From: Sulfurisoma sediminicola
Lineage (GTDB): Bacteria; Pseudomonadota; Gammaproteobacteria; Burkholderiales; Rhodocyclaceae
Direction: 5' to 3'
Length of the DNA: 64,000 nt
NCBI RefSeq assembly: GCF_003865015.1
Contig: NZ_BHVV01000001.1
Span: 186,001 to 250,000, forward strand
Positions 50,270-58,110 of the stretch are shown here, piece by piece; positions within the stretch are counted from its first letter, which is position 1; every line of letters starts with the position of its first letter. The translations under genes and the position numbers were made by a program. The notes beneath the pieces were generated by a model. It had not been told where the DNA came from and did not search any database. It saw only the letters and a program-made list of their open reading frames with translations.

Positions 50270-50821
50270 ATGGGACACCGCCTCTCCAAGATCTACACCC
50301 GCACCGGCGATGCCGGCACCACCGGCCTGGGCGACGGCTCGCGCGTGGGCAAGGACGCACCGCGCGTCGCCGCGCTCGGCGACGTCGACGAGCTCAACTC
50401 GGTCATCGGCCTGCTGCTGTGCGAGGAACTGCCCGATGACGTGCGCGCCGCGCTGACCGGCATCCAGCACGACCTGTTCGACCTCGGCGGCGAGATGTCC
50501 ATCCCCGGCGCCAAACTGCTGGCGGACACCCAGCCGGCACGGCTGGAGAAGCTGCTCGACGGCTGGAACGATCAGCTCGGCCCGCTCAAGGAGTTCATCC
50601 TGCCCGGCGGCACGCGCGCCGCGGCGCTGACGCACCTCGCGCGCACGGTCTGCCGCCGCGCCGAACGCAGCGTGGTGGCGCTGGCCCACAACGAGGCCGT
50701 TTCCGACGCAGGCCGGCAGTACCTCAACCGTCTCTCCGACCTGCTGTTCGTGCTCGGCCGCTGGCTCAACAAGCGTGCCGGCCGCGGCGACGTGCTGTGG
50801 CAGAAGGCGAAGAACGCCTAA
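50270..50821 (+). CDS. ATP:cob(I)alamin adenosyltransferase (PduO/MMAB type)
   Basis: A 183-aa cytoplasmic enzyme that transfers the adenosyl group of ATP to cob(I)alamin. The N-terminal IYTRTGDAGTTGLGDGSRVGKDAPRVAALGDVDELNSVIG and the later RTVCRRAERSVVALAHNEAVSDAGRQYLNRLSDLLFVLGRWLN are diagnostic. No cobalamin riboswitch is visible before it. It stands alone between the SulP gene and the molybdoenzyme cluster (converging on that cluster). Confidence 0.93.
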   Translation: MGHRLSKIYTRTGDAGTTGLGDGSRVGKDAPRVAALGDVDELNSVIGLLLCEELPDDVRAALTGIQHDLFDLGGEMSIPGAKLLADTQPARLEKLLDGWNDQLGPLKEFILPGGTRAAALTHLARTVCRRAERSVVALAHNEAVSDAGRQYLNRLSDLLFVLGRWLNKRAGRGDVLWQKAKNA

Positions 50822-50827
50822 GCGGCG

Positions 50828-53806
50828 TTACCCCGGAAAAGTCGGCACCCCGGGGGTACTTCCTTCGGGGCGCGCTGGCGATACGGCGCTGCCTGCTTGC
50901 CACGGCCGGTCGCCCTGCTGCCGCGCGCACTCGGGGCAGAGTTCCCGCCCGAGGTGGGCGGCCATGTGATCGGGCAGACGGTGGCGCACGAACTTGCGCT
51001 GCGCGGCGGTCTGCGTCGGCGCGCCGCACTGGCTGCAGGTCAGCAGTGGCTGCTCCTTCACCACCGTGCCGGTGATGACCGTGCGCCTCACGCCATCCAC
51101 ATCCTCGACGCGGATGGCGCCGGTCGGGCAAACCTGTGCGCAGGCGCCGCAGCCGATGCACAGGTCGGCCGGCCGCGTGAAATCGAAGTAGGCGAGGCGC
51201 CCGGCCGCGGTATCGGCCATGCGCAGCGCCTCGACGCCCATCTCGCTACAGGCGAGCTGGCACAGGCCGCAGCCGATGCAGACGTCGCAGCGCAGGCAGC
51301 GGCTGGCCTCGTCGTGCGCCATGGCGTCGGTCAGGCCCTGCTCGATCTTGACGTAGCTGCCGAGGCGCTCCTCGACTTCCTTCTCGGGCATCTCGGCGCG
51401 GCGCATGTAGCTGCGATCGCGCGCCGCGACGCGTAGCGGAATCACCTCGGCGCGACGCCGAGGCTTGCCGACGCTCGCATCCACGGCAACCCCGCGCAGC
51501 CAGGCGTCGATGGCATGCGCGGCGATCTTGCCCGAGCGGATGGCCTCGACCGCCGTGCGCGGGCCGTGGGCCACGTCGCCGCCGGCGAAGACGCCGGGCA
51601 CGCGCGTCATCAGCGTGCGGCTGTCGGTGACGATGAAGCCGCGCGTGACTTCGAGCCCGCTGCCGTCGATGCTGGTGAGGTCGGCGCCCTGACCCACGGC
51701 GAGGATCACCTGGTCGCCTTCGAGGCTCAGCCGGCGCTCGGCGTCGAACTTCGGGTTGAAGCGGCCGCCCTCGTCGAAGACGCGGTCGCAGTGCTGGAAC
51801 ACGACTTCGCCGTCCTCCTCGATGCGCACCGGCCCCCAGCCCGGGTGCAGGGCCACGCCCTCGGCGACGGCGGTCTCGATCTCGTGCGGACTGGCCGGCA
51901 TCTCGCGGCGCTTCTCGAGGCAGACCATGTCGACCTGCTTCGCCCCCTGGCGCAAGGCGGTCAGCGCCACGTCGATGGCGACGTTGCCGCCGCCGATCAC
52001 CACCACGCGCGGGCCGACCTCGACGGCCACCCCGCTCCGCACGTCGCGCAGGAAGTCGATGCCGCCAAGGACACAGGGCTGGTGCACGCCCTCGACCGGG
52101 ATGAAGCGCGACATCTGCGTGCCGAGGCCGAGGAACACCGCATCGTAATCCCGGCGGAAGGCATCGAGGCTGGCCACCTGCGCGCCGGTGCGGATGGGGA
52201 TGCCGAGCGCGGTGATCTGCGCAAGTTCCGTGTCGAGCAGTTCCGGCGGCAGGCGATAGGCGGGAATGCCGTAGCGCAGCATGCCGCCGGCCTCTTGCTG
52301 CGTCTCGAAGACTTCGACGGCATGGCCGAGGATGCGCAGGTAGTAGGCAACGGAAAGTCCCGCGGGGCCGGAGCCGACGATGCCGATGCGCTTGCCCGTC
52401 GGCGGCGCCAGTTCGGGTTTCGGGTAGCCGCCCTGCGCCAGGCAATGCTCGGCGGCCTTGGCCTTCATCGGCCGGATGAACACGGCGCCGTCGCTGCTTG
52501 CGCGGACGCAGGCCGACTCGCAGGGCGCCGGGCAGACCAGACCGCAGGTGAGCGGCAGCGGATTGTCGCGGGCGATGGCCGCGATGGCCGATCGGTAATC
52601 GCCGTGACCGATGTGCGCCATGAAGCTGGGAATGTCGATGTTGGCCGGACAGGCGCCATGGCAGGGCGCGGCGCGGCGCCCCCCCGACAATTGGCACAGT
52701 TGCTCGGGACAGGATTCGCGGCGGGCATGGGCTTCCCATTGGCCGCGGAAATAGCGCAGCGCGCTGCCCAGCGGCCAGGCGGCGGCCAGGCCCTGGGTGG
52801 CGAGTTCGAGCGCGACCTGGTCGAGCTCGGCCAGATGCGCCATGCGGCCATGGCCGACCGTGATCTCGGCCACCAGCCGAGCGGCGCGCGCCAGCAGCGC
52901 GCGGACCGGCACTGCTTCGCTTTCCGCCAGTTGCCAGTAGCGATAGAGTGCCCGACGGGTCTGCTCGACCAGGCACACGCCTTCGGCCATCACCATGACG
53001 CTGGAAGGCGCCGGCGCGATGCCGGCCGCCGCCAGCGCCAGCGGCTGGCAGGAGATGTCAGCTGCCGAGAGCGGCAGGAAGCCGCCCATGCCGTTGTCGA
53101 ACACCAGCACGGCGTCGCGTCCCTCCACCTCGACGCCACCGCCCCAGTCGTAGATCAGGCGGCGCAGCATTTCGGCGCGGGCGAGTTCGATCAGGCCGCG
53201 CCGCTTCAAGCCACGCCGCAGCGTCAGCAGCGCACCGGCCGTCGCGGCATTTTCCTGCCCGGCGAGAAGCAGCGCCACGCGGCACCAGGTTTCGGGCGTG
53301 TGGGCCAGGCGCGCACTGTCACCGGCCTCGACCCAAGGGGAAGGCTGACTGTCGCGGCGCACCTCTACCTGCAAACGGCGGCCGGCGGCGAGGCCGCGCG
53401 AACGTATCGTGTCGAGGACGTTGAGCAAGCCGACTTCGCGGCCGGTCAATTCCGGCGGCAGGCGCAATTCGATCCTGCCGGTATCGCGCAGGCCGGCGGC
53501 GATCATCAACCCCTCGGCCAGCAAAGCGGGCGCACCTTGGAGCACGGCGGCGTTGCCGCGCGCGCGGGCGTCGAGCCCCGCGGCATCGACCACCAGCACC
53601 GATGCGCCATGACCGCGCAGGAACCGGCGCCAGGCGTGGTAGATCGGCTCGCCGCCGTAGCCGCATTCGACCAGGCCCGACGCCTGCAGCAGCGCCAGGC
53701 GCTGCAGCGGATTCATCGACCGGGCACGGTCGAGTCCCGGCAAGTTGGGCACGCCCGCCACGGCGGCGGCATCCAGCCAATCCGGCAACTTGTCGGGCGC
53801 GTTCAT
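50828..53806 (-). CDS. Degenerate NuoF / GltD-like / ferredoxin fusion oxidoreductase
   Basis: A 992-aa cytoplasmic protein. Residues about 30-350 resemble NuoF (ALLAEGLMIAAGL, SSVMVMAEGVCLVEQTRRAL) but lack the FMN glycine loop and the CxxCxxC set. Then come an Fer4_20 domain (SGGRRAAPCHGACPANIDIPSF, CGLVCPAPCESACVR), FAD site GSGPAGLSVAYYL, NAD(P) site GGGNVAIDVALTALR, and two [4Fe-4S] sites (CIGCGLCQLAC, CIGCGACAQVCPTGAI). A terminal CSQCG...CPEC ribbon follows. The last residues are encoded by a dispersed repeat. It likely passes electrons between NAD(P)H and the Fe-S/molybdoenzyme partners. Confidence 0.85.
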   Translation of the reverse strand: MNAPDKLPDWLDAAAVAGVPNLPGLDRARSMNPLQRLALLQASGLVECGYGGEPIYHAWRRFLRGHGASVLVVDAAGLDARARGNAAVLQGAPALLAEGLMIAAGLRDTGRIELRLPPELTGREVGLLNVLDTIRSRGLAAGRRLQVEVRRDSQPSPWVEAGDSARLAHTPETWCRVALLLAGQENAATAGALLTLRRGLKRRGLIELARAEMLRRLIYDWGGGVEVEGRDAVLVFDNGMGGFLPLSAADISCQPLALAAAGIAPAPSSVMVMAEGVCLVEQTRRALYRYWQLAESEAVPVRALLARAARLVAEITVGHGRMAHLAELDQVALELATQGLAAAWPLGSALRYFRGQWEAHARRESCPEQLCQLSGGRRAAPCHGACPANIDIPSFMAHIGHGDYRSAIAAIARDNPLPLTCGLVCPAPCESACVRASSDGAVFIRPMKAKAAEHCLAQGGYPKPELAPPTGKRIGIVGSGPAGLSVAYYLRILGHAVEVFETQQEAGGMLRYGIPAYRLPPELLDTELAQITALGIPIRTGAQVASLDAFRRDYDAVFLGLGTQMSRFIPVEGVHQPCVLGGIDFLRDVRSGVAVEVGPRVVVIGGGNVAIDVALTALRQGAKQVDMVCLEKRREMPASPHEIETAVAEGVALHPGWGPVRIEEDGEVVFQHCDRVFDEGGRFNPKFDAERRLSLEGDQVILAVGQGADLTSIDGSGLEVTRGFIVTDSRTLMTRVPGVFAGGDVAHGPRTAVEAIRSGKIAAHAIDAWLRGVAVDASVGKPRRRAEVIPLRVAARDRSYMRRAEMPEKEVEERLGSYVKIEQGLTDAMAHDEASRCLRCDVCIGCGLCQLACSEMGVEALRMADTAAGRLAYFDFTRPADLCIGCGACAQVCPTGAIRVEDVDGVRRTVITGTVVKEQPLLTCSQCGAPTQTAAQRKFVRHRLPDHMAAHLGRELCPECARQQGDRPWQAGSAVSPARPEGSTPGVPTFPG
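50837..50846 (+). repeat. Recurrent motif AAAAGTCGGC, copy 6
   Basis: Context CGGAAAAGTCGGCACCCCGG, abutting the partial dispersed repeat. Confidence 0.6.
50847..50880 (+). repeat. Dispersed GC-rich repeat, partial copy 2
   Basis: ACCCCGGGGGTACTTCC and TTCGGGGCGCGCTGGCG match the second half of the 3716-3790 element with changes. It lies within the last codons of the fusion oxidoreductase gene. Confidence 0.6.
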
Positions 53807-53815
53807 CGTCGCCTC

Positions 53816-54322
53816 TTAGAACGACCCGCCGACGATCTGCCGCGCATAGCGCTCGCGACGCGGGTCCGGCGCTTCGTTGGCGACGCCGAAGCTGAGGCAG
53901 CCGGTGACGCACTTGGTGACGCACGCGGGCTCCAGCCCGGCATCGAGGCGGTCCATGCAGAAGTCGCACTTCACCACCTTGCGCGTGACCGGGTCCCACT
54001 GCGGCGTGCCCCACGGGCAGGCGGCGATGCAGCTCTTGCAGCCGACGCAGGCGCTGGCATTGACGAAGACGATGCCGTCCTTCTCGCGCCGCTGCATGGC
54101 GCCGGTGGGGCAGGCCTTGGCGCACCAGGCTTCCTCGCACTGGAAGCAGGGCATGAAGACGAAGCGGATGCGCGGGCGCCCTTCCACCGCGACGGGACCG
54201 ACGGTGACGATCTTGCACGGCGCCGGGCCGGCTTCCAGCCCCTTGTTGGTCTTGCAGTGCACCTCGCAGGCCTGGCAGCCGATGCAGTTGGCCTCGTCGT
54301 GGCGCAGGATGTATTTGCTCAT
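53816..54322 (-). CDS. Four-cluster ferredoxin-type electron-transfer subunit
   Basis: A 168-aa protein with four [4Fe-4S] sets: CIGCQACEVHC, CFQCEEAWCAKACPTGA, CVGCKSCIAACPWGTP and CDFCMDRLDAGLEPACVTKC. This is the DmsB/PhsB/HycB-type beta subunit that passes electrons to or from a molybdoenzyme alpha subunit. Encoded just after the molybdoenzyme (overlap ATGA) and 9 nt before the NuoF/GltD fusion. No signal sequence, so it is probably cytoplasmic. Confidence 0.9.
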   Translation of the reverse strand: MSKYILRHDEANCIGCQACEVHCKTNKGLEAGPAPCKIVTVGPVAVEGRPRIRFVFMPCFQCEEAWCAKACPTGAMQRREKDGIVFVNASACVGCKSCIAACPWGTPQWDPVTRKVVKCDFCMDRLDAGLEPACVTKCVTGCLSFGVANEAPDPRRERYARQIVGGSF

Positions 54323-56460
54323 TTCTTCGTTTCCTTGCGGCGGACCTGGACGATGGTCTCGGTCAGCGCATTTCCCCCACCCGCAGGGTCGAAATCGTGG
54401 AGCCTGCCTTCCTGCAGCCGCTGGTCTGCCACGCCGAGGCCGCAGGCGCGCGTCGCCAGCGGCACCGTCGCGCCGTAGCCGTGCAGCATGAACACCGCGT
54501 CCGGATGGATCCACGGCGTGACCTTCGCCTTCATGAAGGCCGAATAGCGGCCGCCGGAGATCTCGACCTCGTCGCCGTCGACGATGCCCAGCGGCGCGGC
54601 GCGGGCGGGATGGATCCACAACGTCTGTTCCGGCGCGATTTCGTTGAGCAGCGGGTTGTTGAGCGACTGGCCATGGGTCAGCACCGGGGGCCGGCCGAAC
54701 AGCAGGTGGAAGCGATCGCCGCTCGGCGCCTCGTGCGACGCGAAGGGCGCGAAGCAGGGCAAACCGGCCGCCTGCAGGATCGCGCTGTCGATCTCGATCC
54801 TGCCCGACGGCGTCCTGAACTTGAGTTGGTCGCGGGGCGTGATGAACGGGGCGTCGGCAAGACCGACGACGCCGTTCTCGCGCAGCTGCGCCACGGTAAC
54901 GCCGGTCCCCTCGAGCTGGTAATCCCACAGCTCCTCGATGCTTTCGAAGTCGAGCGCATCCCCGAGTCCGAGCCGGCGCAGGATCTCGCGGAATATCCAC
55001 CACGCCGGCCGGCTGTCGAAGCGCGGCGCGACGGCCTGGTCGCGCAGGCCGAAAGCGGGCCGCGCGCCGTTGTGCTGGGCGAGGATGTTGGCGCGCTCGA
55101 GATAGGTCGATTCGGGCAGGATGACGTCGGCGAGCCAGGCCGTCTCCGAATAGCGCACGTCGATGGCCACCAGCAGCTTGAGCTTGTCGAACGCCCGCTT
55201 GAGCGCTTCGGGGTCGGGCATGCTGGTCAGCGGGTCGTGGCGGTAGGCGAAGTAGGCGCCGATGCCGTAGGGCTGTCCGCTCTCCAGCGCGGCGAAGAGG
55301 CCATGCAGCAGACCCTTGGCGGGATCCCACTGCGGATGCTCGGTGCCGGCACCGTCGACGCGCGGCTCGCCCGGTCCCGGCAGACGGTCGGCGAGCCGGC
55401 GCAGGCCCTTGCGACCGATATCCTCGGGCGTCTTCGCCAGCACGATGCCGCCTTCCGTTTCGACCGAGCCCATCAGGGCGTTGAGGATCAGCGTCGTGCG
55501 GCTGACGTAAAAGGACTGCTTGTGGCGCGCCACCATCCAGCCCGGATGGAAGATCACGTGCGGGGCATCTTCGGCGATCTCGCGCACGAAGTCGCGGATT
55601 TCTGCGGCCGCGATGCCGGTGTGCTGCTGCTGCCACTCGGGCGTGGTCTCGCACACCGCCTCGCGCAGCACGTCCATGCCGGAGACGAAACGGGCGACGA
55701 AGTCCTTGTCGTAGGCCTCCTGCTTCAGGACCTCGTGGATGATGGCGAGGTTCAGCGCATAGTCGCTGTTGGGTCGCACCTGCCAGTAGCGCGTGGCCTT
55801 GGCCGCGGTGAAACTGGCGCGCGGGTCGATGTAGGTGCAGCGTGCGCCATTGGCCAGCGCCGCCATGAATTCCTTGGCTTCCTTGACCTTGAGCGACTCG
55901 ACGATGTTGCGGCCGTAGAGCACGATGTGGCGGGCGCGGCGGTAGTCGAAGCCGATCGACGAGCGCCCCGCGCCGACGAGCGACAGCGCGGCGTGATGGG
56001 CGTTGGCGCCGCAGGTGGCGTCGTGGTCGAAGTAGTTGGGCGAGCCGAACGCACGCAGGAAGGTCCGCGTCAGATCGGTGAAGGGACCGCCGCGATCCGA
56101 CAGCGCGATGCCGCGGCCGCCGAACTCGTCGATGACCTCGCGCAGGCGATCGGCGACGAAGTCGAGCGCCTCGTCCCAAGAGGCGCGCCGCCATTGCCCG
56201 GCACCGCGCGGGCCGGTGCGGACCAGCGGCGTCTGCGGCCGCTCGTCGTCGTATTCGAAGGGAATGCCGGCGGCACCGCGCGCGCACAGGCTCGCGCCCA
56301 TCACGCTGTCGTTGGGGTTGCCCTGCAGCCACGACACGCGGCCGTCCTCGACCGTGACCTCGATCGGGCAGCGCGTCGCGCACATGCCGCACATGCTGTA
56401 AACCGTGCGACGCCCGGGACCGCCGACGCCGCGCACATTGGGAGCGCCGCTTATACTCAT
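54319..56460 (-). CDS. Cytoplasmic molybdopterin oxidoreductase (PhsA/PsrA-like)
   Basis: A 713-aa bis-MGD enzyme. N-terminal [4Fe-4S] site CGMCATRC with the fourth Cys in GASLCARG. The Mo ligand is probably Cys in FDHDATCGANAHHAAL. Later FHPGWMVARHKQSFYVSRTT and C-terminal molydop-binding domain (HLLFGRPPVLTHGQSLNNPLLNEI). No Tat or other signal is present, so unlike PsrA/PhsA it should stay in the cytoplasm. SoeA-type sulfite dehydrogenase, formate dehydrogenase or another substrate remain possible. Start 56460 is chosen for the Met after a TTG. Confidence 0.83.
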   Translation of the reverse strand: MSISGAPNVRGVGGPGRRTVYSMCGMCATRCPIEVTVEDGRVSWLQGNPNDSVMGASLCARGAAGIPFEYDDERPQTPLVRTGPRGAGQWRRASWDEALDFVADRLREVIDEFGGRGIALSDRGGPFTDLTRTFLRAFGSPNYFDHDATCGANAHHAALSLVGAGRSSIGFDYRRARHIVLYGRNIVESLKVKEAKEFMAALANGARCTYIDPRASFTAAKATRYWQVRPNSDYALNLAIIHEVLKQEAYDKDFVARFVSGMDVLREAVCETTPEWQQQHTGIAAAEIRDFVREIAEDAPHVIFHPGWMVARHKQSFYVSRTTLILNALMGSVETEGGIVLAKTPEDIGRKGLRRLADRLPGPGEPRVDGAGTEHPQWDPAKGLLHGLFAALESGQPYGIGAYFAYRHDPLTSMPDPEALKRAFDKLKLLVAIDVRYSETAWLADVILPESTYLERANILAQHNGARPAFGLRDQAVAPRFDSRPAWWIFREILRRLGLGDALDFESIEELWDYQLEGTGVTVAQLRENGVVGLADAPFITPRDQLKFRTPSGRIEIDSAILQAAGLPCFAPFASHEAPSGDRFHLLFGRPPVLTHGQSLNNPLLNEIAPEQTLWIHPARAAPLGIVDGDEVEISGGRYSAFMKAKVTPWIHPDAVFMLHGYGATVPLATRACGLGVADQRLQEGRLHDFDPAGGGNALTETIVQVRRKETKK

Positions 56461-56659
56461 CGCCAACCTCGCAAAGGATCAGCGGATTCTAATGAACCAG
56501 GCCGGCACGACGTTGCGCAAGATCAAGGGTTCGCACATCGCACGCCGTGACATTCGAGCGGCTTTGCACTTCCTCCGGTCGCAGCGAGCCGGAAAGCGCC
56601 CCCTCCGCGAAGAAGGGGCCGGGGGGCCTGAAATGCCCGGAATCGGTTGGCCCGGCGGG
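56461..56659. other. Intergenic region with a GC stem
   Basis: 199 nt without a gene. It contains GGCCCCTTC/TTCGCGGAGGGGGC as a possible stem on the minus strand after the cNMP gene. No clear promoter for the molybdoenzyme could be chosen. Confidence 0.4.
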
Positions 56660-57196
56660 TCAGCTGATCCTGGGAAGTCGTTTTTCCAGGCAGGCCATGA
56701 GCTGCCTGCCCACCACGCGCAGGCGCTGGTTGAGCAGCATCAGCAGTTCCATGAGGATCTTGACGCCGATGTCGGGCTCGGCGGCGATCAGGCGGGTCAG
56801 GTGCGCGCGGTCGAGCACGGCGAAGACCAGATCCGAGGTGGCGATGCAGCTGGCGAAGCGCGGCTCGCCGTCGATCAGCGACATCTCGCCCAGCGTCTTG
56901 CCCGGCCCGGCGTAACCGATGCGCGCCGGCACCCCGGTGGCGTCCTTCTTCATGATTTCGACGCTGCCCTCGATCACCAGCAGCATGAAATCGCCGGGCT
57001 CGCTTTCGCGGATGATCTCGCTGCCGGCGGGCGCGCGGTAGCAGTCCATGTAGGTGGCGAGGTGCGAAAGCTCCTCCTCCTCGAAATCCTCGAAGAGGGC
57101 GATGTGCTGGATGATCTCGCGGATGCGCCCGACGAAAGGGACGGCATCGCCGAGATGCTCGAACTTGGAAAAGTGATCGGAGTCGCCCTGCGTCAT
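56660..57196 (-). CDS. Cyclic-nucleotide-binding-domain protein without HTH
   Basis: A 178-aa protein consisting of one cNMP-binding domain (about 35-150: FEDFEEEELSHLATYMDCYR, GDFMLLVIEGSVEIMKKD, GKTLGEMSLIDGEPRFASC, LMELLMLLNQRLR). No helix-turn-helix is left after the C-helix, so it is not a classical Crp regulator; it may be a sensor or partner subunit. ATG 57196 is preferred because TATAAT (57230-57225) would be its -10, ruling out the Met at 57226. Confidence 0.8.
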   Translation of the reverse strand: MTQGDSDHFSKFEHLGDAVPFVGRIREIIQHIALFEDFEEEELSHLATYMDCYRAPAGSEIIRESEPGDFMLLVIEGSVEIMKKDATGVPARIGYAGPGKTLGEMSLIDGEPRFASCIATSDLVFAVLDRAHLTRLIAAEPDIGVKILMELLMLLNQRLRVVGRQLMACLEKRLPRIS

Positions 57197-57224
57197 GACG
57201 TTTGCCTTGTCTCGCCTCGCGGCC

Positions 57225-57230
57225 ATTATA
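57225..57230 (-). promoter_or_regulatory. Consensus -10 TATAAT before the cNMP-domain gene
   Basis: Minus strand GCTATAATGG; predicted start about 57218, 22 nt before the ATG. It lies between the UbiA-family gene's stop and the cNMP gene. Confidence 0.6.
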
Positions 57231-57243
57231 GCGATCGCCGCAT

Positions 57244-58110
57244 TCAGCGGGCGAGCACGGCCAGCACCGTCGCCAGCCAGCCGGCCAGCGCCGCCAGCAG
57301 GTGGCCGTCGCGGAACAGTTCGCGCGCCGGATCGCCGCCGCCGCCGCGGCGATGCAGCAGGTAGAGGTAGCGCAGCACGCCATAGAGGACGAAGGGCACG
57401 GTCACCATCAGGCGGGTCGTGCCGTGCTGCACCACCGTCTCGGTACTGACGGTGTAGAGACTGTAGGTGACGACGGTGCCGACCGCCGTCATGGTCAGGA
57501 ACTGGTCGAGCATGGCCTCCGAGTAATGCTCGAGCACGCGGCGGTGGCCTCCGCTGTTTTCCATCAACGCGCCGAGTTCGGCGCGGCGCTTGGCGAAGCC
57601 GAGGAACAGCGTGAGCATGAGGCCGCACAGCAGCAGCCAGTGCGACGGGGCGATGCCGATGCCGACGGTGCCGGCCAGCAGGCGCAGCATGAAGCCGGCG
57701 GCGATGATGAAGACGTCGAGGATGACGACGTGCTTGAGACCGGCGCTGTAGGCCGCGTTGAGCAGCAGGTAGGCGACGAAGATCCAGGGCGCATTGCCGG
57801 CGACGGTGAAGGCGAGCGCCAGGCCGCCGACCAGGCAGGCCAGGCCGAGCGCGATGGCCGTACCCGTGCCGATCGCGCCGCTGGCCAGCGGACGGTGGCG
57901 CTTGTCCGGATGCAACCGGTCCTGCTCGCGGTCGGCAAGGTCGTTCATGACGTACACGGCCGAGGCGAGCAGGCAGAAGGCGGCGAACGCGGCCAGTGCC
58001 ATCGTCGCCTTGCCCGGGTCGTGCCAGGCGTGACCGAACAGCAGGCCGACGAAGACGAAGCCGTTCTTGATCCACTGGTGCGGCCGCAGGAGCCTGATCA
58101 ACGGGTGCAT
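57244..58110 (-). CDS. UbiA-family prenyltransferase, decaprenylphosphate phosphoribosyltransferase-like
   Basis: A 288-aa membrane enzyme with eight or nine helices. First aspartate motif NDLADREQDRLHPDKRHRPLASG and the second LLNAAYSAGLKHVVILDVFIIAAGFMLRLLAGT. The start MHPLIRLLRPHQWIKNGFVF is typical of the DPPR synthase branch, which makes decaprenylphosphoryl-phosphoribose or related polyprenyl sugars. It overlaps the ArnT-like gene by 13 bp, implying that the product may be a lipid-linked sugar used by that transferase. Confidence 0.85.
   Translation of the reverse strand: MHPLIRLLRPHQWIKNGFVFVGLLFGHAWHDPGKATMALAAFAAFCLLASAVYVMNDLADREQDRLHPDKRHRPLASGAIGTGTAIALGLACLVGGLALAFTVAGNAPWIFVAYLLLNAAYSAGLKHVVILDVFIIAAGFMLRLLAGTVGIGIAPSHWLLLCGLMLTLFLGFAKRRAELGALMENSGGHRRVLEHYSEAMLDQFLTMTAVGTVVTYSLYTVSTETVVQHGTTRLMVTVPFVLYGVLRYLYLLHRRGGGGDPARELFRDGHLLAALAGWLATVLAVLAR

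Noticed and set aside
20027-50846. AAAAGTCGGC as a transcription-factor site
   Set aside because: Copies lie both inside coding regions and between genes, with no consistent distance from starts, so a promoter role is unlikely; kept as a repeat-type finding.
56660-57196. Crp/Fnr transcription regulator
   Set aside because: The cNMP-binding domain is complete but the protein ends after the C-helix with no helix-turn-helix.
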